DNA of 64,000 nucleotides from Rugalucina vietnamica. Lineage: Eukaryota > Mollusca > Bivalvia > Lucinida > Lucinidae. The DNA lies in contig OZ024871.1 of the NCBI GenBank assembly GCA_964017185.1, positions 57,959,226 to 58,023,225 of the forward strand, given 5' to 3'. A program made the translations under genes and the position numbers. Of this stretch, positions 40,401 through 52,400 are shown piece after piece (within the stretch, counting starts at the first letter, position 1; every line of letters starts with the position of its first letter). The notes under the pieces were generated by a model, which worked only from the letters and a program-made list of their open reading frames with translations, searched no databases and was not told the origin of the DNA.

Positions 40401-43400
40401 TTTATGTAGAGGACCATTAGCCATTGCCACATACAAAATATCAAAGCTGTGGGCCCTGTGGTTTCAGAGAAGAAGATTTTTGAATTTTTTTCCCATAGTA
40501 AGTCTATTGAGACTATCGACCCCGGGGCGTAGCCAAATTTGACCCCAGGGGCATGAATGGCACAATTTATGTAGAGGGCCATTAGCCATTGCTACATACC
40601 AAATATCAAAGCTGTGGGCCTAGTGGTTTCAGAGAAGAAGATTTTTTTTAGTTTTTCCCATTGTAAGTCTATGGGACCTATCTGTTGCCATGGAAACCAC
40701 AATTTTGATACAATCTGCTCCAAAACCTAATGCCATCAATCCCCCAACCCAATTATGGTTCACATTAAATTTGATCAAGATCGGCCTACTAGCTTCAGAA
40801 ATATTCTTTTTTGAAATTGTGGACGGACGACGACGACGGACAACGGATGCCTGCCTATCCTATAAGCTCACCTGTGAGCCTTCGGCTCAGGTGAGCTAAA
40901 AATGGTACACAAGTACTTGTTGCTATCTTGCCTGGTGCTAAATACTGTTTTAGCAACCACTGGCACCCATGCAAAATATGCCATCCTCCTAAAAGAAATT
41001 AAAATTATGCTCTGTGTTGGTAATGTATATTTTCCTGAAAAACAGCTTCAGAAATCTTCTCAAAAGTGAATCTACTTGCTCCAAAATATATATAGCAATT
41101 ACAAATTGAAATTATAAATGACACTAATCTTGTCTGCTTTTCAAACGAGTAGCCCACAGGGCAACGGTCATTCACCTGTGAATCGAATCATGATTAGAAC
41201 CATACATTAATATCGATTTTTCAAACACTTAAGAACAGCTAACTCCACAATCAGTAAAGGAACCTGGTTGAAATTCGAACTCCTTCGCCATATCATGGTT
41301 GTCCTTGTTACTGCCAAGAATGAAGATCTGATCAAAATTAAATGTGCTAGAGTGTTAACAACACTAAATTTTTCAGACATTCAAGGGCAGCTAACTCTGC
41401 AGTCCTTAAGCTGATTAGGTCAAAATGCAAACTAATCCGAGATATGGTTGTCCTTGTTCCTGCCAAGAATGATGAAGATCTGATCAAAAATGAAGGGTCA
41501 CAGTGTTAACACTACTAAATACAAATTTTTCAAACACTGAAGGGCAGCTAACTCCACAATAAGAGGTGGGATCTGGTTGAAATTTGAACTCGTTTGAGAT
41601 ATTATGGTTGTCCTTGTGACTGCCAAGAATGAAGATCGGATAAAAAATGAAGGAGATAGAGTGTTGAAAACACTTAATATAAATTTTTCAGACACTCAAG
41701 AGAAGCTAACTCTGCAATCAGTAATCACTAATGTGATCTGCCCATGTTAGAACTCATCCAAGATCTTATAGTTGTTCTTGTTACTGCAAAGAATGATGAA
41801 GAATCAAGATCTGATAAAGTGATGGGATAGAGTGTTGACAACACTAAATATCATTTTTTCAAACACTCAAGGGCAGTAAATTGCAAATATGTAGAAGATC
41901 TGATCATAAATATAGGGGCTAGTGTGTTGACAATATCAAATATCAATTTGTCAAACACTCAAAGGCAGCTAACTCAATTCGAACTCATCCGAGATATTGT
42001 GGTTGTCCTTGTAAGTGCAAGTAAGAAAAAGATCGGAATCAAAATTTAATAGCAGAGACTTTGTGCTGACACCACTTTCCCCATTATAAGTCTATCAGGA
42101 TTTTTCAGAACACTCAAGGGCAGAAAACTACACTGTCCTTCATTGGATCTGGCCGGAATTTGAACTCATTTGAACTTATGAGATATTATGGTTGTTACTG
42201 TTACCTACAAGAATGAAGATCTGATAAAAAATGTAGGCACTAGTGTGTTGACAAGGTTTTCCCCCAATAAACCCTACGGGAGCTATCTGTTGCCATTGAA
42301 ACCAGGCTTCAGATCCTACCTGTAGGCAATCCCCAACCACAATGATGCTTCTGACAAAGTTTGATTGTGATTGGCCTGCTGGTCTCGGAGATATACATGT
42401 TTGAAAGTGTGGACAAACGTACAGACAGACTAACAGACACCGGCTAAAGTCCCTACTCACCTTGTGAGTCTTCAGCTCAGTGAGCTAAAAATGTACACAA
42501 CAGTTTACTCCTTTGATTATTAAAAGGTATAACATAACATTTGATTTATGTATGGCCACTACAGGCTATTGCTTGCAAGAGTTACTTCTGCTTGAATGGT
42601 AGCCCAGAGAGAAACAAAATAAAGAGGAAAATAAACAATTATCTCTATGTTCACACTCTGCATGCCAATTATCGATATTTGACCTACGCCGGAGTGAAAT
42701 AGCTAACTCCGAGGCAATAGCCAACGCCTGAGGAACAGCGTGTATAGGGTTGCCAGCAAAACCATGAAATATTTTATAGAGCATGGAGATAATGTATTTG
42801 TTATGATAAGGTAGTGTGGTAAGATGTTCTTGCTTCCATATTAAATTTACAAAATGTAACAATACATTGTCTGGAACATATGAAATACAAGAAAACATGC
42901 ACGATTTTGTGATTTTGACTGTCAAGATTGATTTAGAAGTCAACAATTCTTTGAAGTCAAAATTTTTCATTCTCTATTCACACTATAATTTATAACTCAT
43001 ATTCGCTGTACAAACTATTTTAATAAAAACTCACTTCTGACCAAGCGTTTAGATATTATTCGCCACCAAAGACCCCTTGCGGAAAAAGGAATGGGATCGC
43101 CAACGCCGGAGGAAGATTACATATGGACATGGCGAACGCCTGAGGATGATAACGTTTGCAGAGAATGCTGAGTCAAAACAAAAAAAAAATATAGTTTTTA
43201 CTCTACTTTGTCGTTGAAGTCCTTGTCACGATCATTGATATTTATTTCTGAAATTGATTTTATAACTGTCAAGCATATTTTCATAACTGTTCACAATATT
43301 TAATGCTATTTCAGAGCACTAAAACAGCTATAATTCCTAATTAGCGTCGTATACTTGCGGCACATATTTATTGTTATAAATATGAATAATACGCCTGTAC

Positions 43401-46400
43401 CGATTGGTCAAATATATTCATTTCATTTATAGCGGTAAATCTGTGATGTATAGAAGTCTTTGGTAAGTATGGAGATAGTAAAAATTTCCAAGGACAGCTA
43501 CATATACATATCATTATAGGGTCCTGCCAAATTTCGAACTGATTCCTGTTTTCTGCAGAAATCAAGATCTGATCTAAATAAAGAAAATAGGGTGGTAGCA
43601 ACAGTAGTTGGCAGATACGGTATATACGGTACATCTCTATAATGATACATACGTGCATGCACGTGCATGGTTATGGAAATACCGTGATGCCGATTTAAGC
43701 ACATACGAATACCCATTACCGTGTTTTAATAAAATCATTACTATTCTTCTTCAAATAGTATCGCATGAACATATAAGTTCTGCACAGCAACTCGTTTGTG
43801 TCGTGTGCAAAAAATATTTTTATGATACACTACGAATTTGAGAAACGTGTAACTGAAACGTGCGGGCGTGATCCCACGCCGCAAGGTAAGCGTATTGTAG
43901 TAGATTATAGGCATTACAGATCAGTATAGGGAGAAAGTAAATATTATTTCTTGATAAAAAGACCATCAAATCTTGAGAACAAAATCGGGCGTCGTGTTGG
44001 TCTTATCTCTTCGGCTGCAGTCGAATCTTACTCCGGTATTAACGTTACCCTCATTTCCTCACGAAAGAGGGTCTGTTCATTAAATGCTTGAAAATGTTCA
44101 AAATATACCAAATACAAGTGTGCTTCGGTTCTGTAAATATCAGATAAACATTGTTTCTTCCATATACACAATTTCATAAGTCAATCATTTATTAGCTTGT
44201 CTACATATACCTCGTGAAGTGCAAATCAACAGAAAACGGAAAACAGGCCAGCAGTTGACCGTACGTACGATATGCACATTCTTATATTCTTTTCTTTGTT
44301 TTTCTACAAAGATTATGAATTACATGCCGTATTAGCGGTAAAATTAAACTTTAATTTCTTCGTACACTGGACGCCAAAGCTTTTAAACACAAATATGCCT
44401 CATCGTTGGTCGTACCCATTCAATCCGTTCCTCCGGCGGCGATCGTATCATACTCCGGCGTAGACGTTACCCTCATTTTCTCATTTAAAACAGTGTCCCG
44501 TTCAAATGATGCAAAATGACCAGAGAATACTATATAGGGGTGTGTTATTGTTTTAGTTTGGACTGTCAGTGGTTGTTACTTTTATATGTGCACGGTCGAT
44601 CACACATCTGCTCACAGAAACACGCCAATTTACTGATTTCTGTTGATAGTTGTGTAAAGCACATTGTGCTTACTTTAATCAAGAATACGGATATGGTTTC
44701 ACATGGAAGTAATGTGGAACACTTGTTTAACATGAAATAAATCTATAAAAAATAAGCGAATCTCGAGTAAAGGCGCATTTTTACTTAAGTTTTGCACATT
44801 TTCAAGAAACACACTCACTATATCCCTCAGCCGTTGGCTATTGCCTCGGAGTTAGCTATTTCACTCCGGCGTTGGTCAAATATCGATATTTGGCATGCAG
44901 AGTGTGATGTTTAATTATTGCTTTTTGTTCTTGATGTTTTGATGAATTGATTTCAGATATTTTTTATTGTGACTGGTATAACCACAGGGCTAGACCAAAA
45001 ATAGATTCAAGATTATTTATATTTAAGTCACAGAGTCGCCGATAAATAGAAAGAACATGAGACTATGAAGCGAGAGGTTGTGGGTTAAAACCCCACTGGC
45101 AATGAGATATGTCCTTGAGCCAGTCACATTAACTTACCACAGGGATGGTGAATACCCCAGCAGTGTTGGCTCCAACACAGTTTAGAGTGAGGTGCTTAAA
45201 CAGGATACAAACAAACTTAGCCATCCCTTCTACCATTGTATACTAACCTTCAAAGCATCAGGATTCTCTAGCTCCTGCCAGGCCCCAGTTGCTGAAATAA
45301 ACATACAACATAGTAACATGGCATGTATAGTCAGGTGATAGTGCTCAACAATTTCATCAACTTTCTAACAGTAATACAATTTGATTCCATGAAAAGGAAT
45401 CCAAAACACTGACAACTGATTACACTAGAAATGTCCAAACTAGCATTTATGAACAAGAACTTAAAATATTCAAAGCTGTTAAAAGAAACTTTAATTTTCA
45501 AAAGCCTGCTTGATTCTTGCATTACGGTGATGAAAAGAGATAGGAACTTGGTTTCAAAAACTTGGGATTCAAGCTCTATTAATTAATTGTAATGCACATT
45601 GACCCTTCCTTGCGCCTTTTACAAGTAGGTACTGCTAACTAGCAGTGTTAAGAGGTCAATAGCTACTTCACTGACAGAAAAATTCCTCTCTTACTTAATC
45701 CTAAATTTAGAGCTTCTAGCCTTTTTCTGTGATTGTACAGGCTCCAGAATTGTGTCAGCCATAGTCGGAAACCCGGTAAATTGTTAATATGATGCCCAGC
45801 TTGTTACCTTGAGATTTGTCAGCTATACCAACATCCCTGGTGGTCCACCTACAGAAGCCACAGGCCAGGTAATACATTTTCTTGGGTGTTGATTTGCCGG
45901 GGTCATCTGGATTACTGATCAGCTGACTGGTGGCCCGCGTTGTCAGGGTGTGTCCACAGCTTGGGCAATCAAAACAGTTGCTACATCTGTAACAATGGAT
46001 GGCAATACTGACACAGTACTAGATGAGTGCAGTTTATTAGTATATATATGGATTATGGAAGCTATCAGAATATTTAGATTAATTCTACCAATGGTCTCCA
46101 TTTATGAGTTAACCTTGGAAGCCTGTATAGCTGGGTAATGTGACTGGATTGCGGCCAACAACTCTGACGTGCAGGTTTCACCTCTACTGGTGACGTCAGC
46201 AAAAATTTTGATTATTTAAAAAAATCTATTTTCCTGCAACTGTCTACAGGTACTGTTTCATTGGTTTGTCTAACACCTAACAGACACAGTAGTTTCATTA
46301 TGTGTTTCCCAACCAAATGTTGAGATCTGCTCATTGAGTTTTAATATGATATTCAATTTTAATATTAAATGTGGATATTGTGAATTGTAGGTCAATGAAC

Positions 46401-49400
46401 ATCGAGCAAAACATAGATTATGTGACTGTCATGTACCTGTTTTTCTTAAGCTTGGCCTCAGCTGGTGGCAGGTTCTCTAGACAGTTGGGACAATACGGAG
46501 AATCAACCTGGAACACAATATCAGCTAGAATTTGTTTTCTATACGAAAACTAATGTCTCCCCTCTTTCAAACTGCATGCACCATGGATTAGTAGCCTAGA
46601 CTGACATGAACCCTGTGACATTACAAAATAACAACAACAACATAAAGCAGTGGCGGATTTAGAGGGGGGTTCAAGGGGTTCGCTCGAACCCCCCACTGGA
46701 CCCAAATTATTTCATTTTCATGGGGAATATCAAGAGATTTTGTGTAAACTTAGGGAAACGAACCCCCCTTTTCTACATTTGAACCCCCTCTTCAGAAATC
46801 CTGGATCCGCCCCTGTAAAGGAGTTTGAACTGCTAACAGTCAGGGACATAACTTAAACAGGTTATAAAAATAACAACTGAATCAAGTTATAAAAGCGTTT
46901 AAAATTATCTCCCTTTCTTGGTTGTGAGAGTTAACTTTTCTTTGTTTAACTCACTTTAAGTTATTTTGTAAAAGTTGCAAGTATTAAAAAATAACTTAAA
47001 TAGGTTATAAAGTAATTTTTTTTCATGAACTTTCTAGACGATGCGTAGTAAATTTTATTGGCTGGTCATAAAGTTATGTAACAGATCTTTCATAGAAAAT
47101 TGTCCACTTGCCCATGAAAATTGTGCTAAGGCTACAATTGGAAGATGAACCAGAGGACCAATGGTCCTGTAAATGCTCACCTGAGTCTGCTGCATAAACC
47201 AATAAACATGTTTGAATATTATGGTATTTAACCCCAGTGCAGGGGCAGATGAAGCCCTTGGGCCGTTTTCTTTTTTCAGAATAATCAATATTCTGTCCAT
47301 TTGCCAATTTCTTGCTGGCTTTTCCCTTCATATGCCATTTTAACAGTTTTTCCCATCCAAATGCATGGGCAACCCATGTTGACCTTGCCATAAACTTGGT
47401 CAAGGTCATCACAGGGTCATGATTTATATATACATTGTAGTACTATAGCCATGGATGCTTCACGCCAAGTTTCATTGAAGTCAATCTATTGGTTTCAGAG
47501 AAGATATTTGAAGGGTTTTTACCATATATGGGCATGGTGGCCATCTTGGTCATGTGACCTAGATTATTAATATACACATTGGTTCCCCCATCCTATAGAT
47601 GCTTCGCATAAAATTTGGCTTCAACTGGCCAAGTGGTTTTAGAGGAGAAGATGTTTGAATATTATGGTAATATACATGTATATTGCCCCGGGGTGTGGGC
47701 ATATGAGTCCTTAGGTCCATTTTTTTTCAGAATCATTAATATTTAGTCCTACTACCCATTTCCTGCAAGATTTTCACCTCAAATGACTTTTTAAAAGTTT
47801 TCCCCATTCCAATGCATTGGCGACCTATGTTGACCTTGTCCAAAAATAGGTCAAGGTCACCACAGGGTCATGATTTATATACACAATGTAGTACTTCAGC
47901 CATTGGTGCTTCATGCCAAGTTTCTTTGAAATCGGTCCACCAGATTCGGAGAAGAAGATTTTTTAAGGGTTTTTACCTTATATGGGCATGGCAGCCATCT
48001 TGGTCATGTGAACTTGATAATTTATATATACATTAATTCCCCCATTCCATAGAGTGCTTCATATAAAATTTGGCTTTGATTCGCCAAGCGGTTGCAGAGG
48101 AGAAGATGTTTGAATATTATGGTAATATACATGTATATTGCCCCGGGGTGGGGGCAGATGAGCCCCTGGGGTCCATTTTTTTTCAGAATCATTAATATTC
48201 AGTCCTACTGCCCATTTCCTGCAAGACTTTCACTTTAAATGACATTTTAAAAGTTTTCCCTATTCAAATGCATTGGCGACCTATGTTGACCATGCCGCAA
48301 AAAAGGTCAAGGTCATCACAGGGTCATGATTTATATACACATTGTAGTACTTGAGCCATCAATACTTCATGCCAAGTTTCTTTGAAATTGATCCACCGGT
48401 TCTGGAGAAGAAGATTTTTGAAGGGTTTTTACCATATATGGGCATTGCGGCCATCTTGATCATGTGACCTGGATTATTTATATATACATTGATTACCCCT
48501 TCCTATTGATGCTTCACATAAAATTTGGCTTTGATTGGCCAACCGGTTTCAGAGGAGATGATGTTTGAATATTATGGTAATATACATGTATATTGCCATA
48601 GGGTGGGGGCATATGAGCCCCTGGAGTCCAATTTTTTTTCAGAATCATTAATATTCAGTCCTACTGCCCATTTCCTGCAAGACTTTCACTTTAAATGACA
48701 TTTTAAAAGTTTTCCCCATTCAAATGCATTGGCGACCTATGTTGACCTTGCCGTAAAATAGGTCAAGGTCATCACAGGGTCATGATTTGTATATACATTG
48801 TAGTGCTTGAGCCATCAATGCTTCGTGCCAAGTTTCGTTGAAATCAGTCCACCGGTTCCGGAGAAGAAGATTTTTGAAGGGTTTTTACCATATATGGGCA
48901 TGGCGGCCATCTTGGTCATGTGACCTGGATTATTTATATACACATTGGTTCCCCCTTCCCATAGATGCTTCATGTAAAATTTGGCTTTGATTGGCTAAGT
49001 TGTTTCAGAGAAGAAGATCTTTGACCAGAGGACCAATGGTCCTGTAAACGCTCACCTGAGTCTGCTGCATATACCAATAAACATGTTTGAACATTATGGT
49101 ATTTAACCCCAGTGCAGGGGCAGATGAAGTCCTCGGGCCGTTTTCTTTTTTTCCAGAATAATCAATATTCTGTCCATTTGCCAATTTCTTGCTGGCTTTT
49201 CCCTTCAAATGACATTTTAACAGTTTTTCCCATTCAAATGCATGGGCAACCCATGTTGACCTTGCCATAAACTTGGTCAAGGTCATCACAGGGTCATGAT
49301 TTATATATACATTGTAGTACTATAGCCATGGATGCTTCACGCCAAGTTTCATTGAAGTCAATCTATTGGTTTCAGAGAAGATATTTGAAGGGTTTTTACC

Positions 49401-52400
49401 ATATATGGGCATGGCGGCCATCTTGGTCATGTGACCTAGATTATTAATATATACATTGGTTCCCCCATCCTATAGATGCTTCACATAAAATTTGGCTTCA
49501 ATTGGCCAAGTGGTTTTAGAGGAGAAGATGTTTGAATATTATGGTAATATACATGTATATTGCCCCGGGGTGTGGGCATATGAGCCCTTAGGTCCATTTT
49601 TTTTTTCAGAATCATTAATACTTAGTCCTACTACCCATTTCCTGCAAGATTTTCACCTCAAATGACTTTTTAAAAGTTTTCCCCATTCCAATGCACTGGC
49701 GACCTATGTTGACCTTTTCCTAAAATAGGTCAAGGTCATCACAGGGTCATAATTTATATATACATTGTAGTACTTCAGCCATTGGTGCTTCATGCCAAGT
49801 TTCTTTGAAATCGGTCCACCAGATTCGGAGAAGAAGATTTTTTAAGGGTTTTTACCTTATATGGGCATGGCAGCCATCTTGGTCATGTGAACTAGATAAT
49901 TTATACATACATTAATTCCCCCCTTCCTATAGATGCTTCACATAAAATTTGGCTTTGATTCGCCAAGCGGTTTCAGAGGAGAAGATGTTTGAATATTATG
50001 GTAATATACATGTATATTGCCCCGGGGTGGGGGCAGATGAGCCCCTGGGGTCCATTTTTTTCAGAATCATTAATATTCAGTCCTACTGCCCATTTCCTGC
50101 AAGACTTTCACTTAAAATGACATTTTAAAAATTTTCCCTATTCAAATGCATTGGCGACCTATGTTGACCTTGCCGTAAAAAAAGGTCAAGGTCATCACAG
50201 GGTCATGATTTATATACACATTGTAGTACTTGAGCCATCGATGCTTCATGCCAAGTTTCTTTGAAATCGATCCACCTGTTCTGTAGAAGAAGATTTTTGA
50301 AGGGTTTTTACCATATATGGGCATTGCGGCCATCTTGGTCATGTGACCTGGATTATTTATATACACATTGATTACCCCTTCCTATTGATGCTTCACATAA
50401 AATTTGGCTTTGATTGGCCAAGCGGTTTCAGAGGAGATGATGTTTGAATATTATGGTAATATACATGTATATTGCCCCGGGGTGGGAGCATATGAGCCCC
50501 TGGGGTCCAATTTTTTTCAGAATCATTAATATTCAGTCCTACTGCCCATTTCCTGCAAGACTTTCACTTTCAATGACATTTTAAAAGTTTTCCCCATTCA
50601 AATGCATTGGCGACCTATGTTGACCTTGCCGTAAAATAGGTCAAGGTCATCACAGGGTCATGATTTATATACACATTGTAGTGCTTGAGCCATTAATGCT
50701 TCATGCCAAGTTTCGTTGAAATCAGTCCACCGGATTTTTGAAGGGTTTTTACCATATATGGGCATGGCGGCCATCTTGGTCATGTGACCTGGATTATTTA
50801 TATACACATTGGTTCCCCCTTCCCATAGATGCTTCATGTAAAATTTGGCTTTGATTGGCCAAGCTGTTTCAGAAAAGAAGATCTTTGAAAATGGTGGACG
50901 ACGGACGGACGACGGACGGACGACGGAGCATGGGTATACTATAAGCTCACCTTGTGAGCCTGACGGCTCAGGTGAGCTAAAAATGGTGGACGACGGACGG
51001 ACGGATGACGGATGGACGGACGGACGACGGAGCATGGGTATACTATAAGCTCACCTTGTGAGCCTGATGGCTCAGGTGAGCTAAAAAAGTTGAAAAATGG
51101 GTGAATAACTTAAACAAGTTATTTAAGCAAAACTTTTAAAAAAAATATATAACTTGATTCAGTTATGAGTCAGTTATTATTTTTATAACCTGTTTAGGTT
51201 ATGTCCCTGACTGGCTTATATCGTAATGTAAGGTCCAACCCACTGGGCATACAACAAAAGAGAAATGCCTTTGCCCAAGTCCTGGTTAAATTCTAAATTG
51301 GCTGAGGCTATCCACACGATGGCTGTACCAATAATGTCGCTTATCCACACGACTGTCATGGCCATAAGCAGCGTTATTGGCAAGACAGGCTGACGTGGAC
51401 AGCCTGTACGTTAGGTATTGGCTATCGTGATAACACATTATGGTAGTATGTTTTCTTATTATTTTACTTTCAAATTCGCATATATTGCATTTTAGTGTCA
51501 ATTTTTCATTAAATCTTGTGTTATTGCAGTTGATTCCAAAGACAAATTCTTTGTTAATTATGAATTTGATTTTTAAAGAGAGAAAAAAAGTTGAAAATGG
51601 AATGAAATAGGAACGAAATCATGAAGAAAAATACATGTACATGTATAACTATTGTAAATATTAATTCATGTGTTAAGGATGTTCGCTGCTAACATTTGAC
51701 ATTTTGGAACTTCCGGTTTTTCTTTTGTTGAATAACTCGTAAATGGTTGCAGATATTTTCCTAATATTTTACATTTCGATACATATTGATGATATGCATT
51801 GAAAGAGCCATGAAAATGGCCAATCTAAGGAACTTCATTTTTTCACCCCATTTTCTGCAACTTATCTGAAAATTTTAGTTGTCAGTAAAATTTAGGGGGT
51901 AGGGTAGATTAAACTTGAATATTACACATATCTAAATTAATTGCACGAGTTTGATGTTTATTTTAGCAGCGGTATATGTATATATTGTCTTCTAAGTCAT
52001 TCTTTATGTCTTTGGTGTGCTAGTTTTAAAATTTTGGGTGGTTTTATGAAATGGTCTTTAAGAAATAAAACAGCCGAAAAAAGGCTTAAAATGGCGATTT
52101 TCAAGTTATTGGTTCTCTCTTATATGCACACTACCCTATATATTTCTTTCTTTTATTCGAATAATATTACCAAGTTCTATGTTGTATGAAAATACAAGAA
52201 AAAGTTTGAATCTACAAATATGGGTTTGGCACATTTCAAAATATTGATTTTTCCGACTTTTCAAGTATGGGGGTAGGGTTGGAAAACGACTCGTAAAATT
52301 TTGTCATCTACTTCAAGTTGCAAACTTGTCTATGCTTTTTGTCCAGAATAGTCTGCATTACGTAAATATTATGACTTTTGAAAGCATTCTAGGTGTATTT

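Noticed and set aside
42566..42970. 134-codon minus-strand ORF
   Set aside because: It straddles the end of a TIR element and has no recognisable domain.
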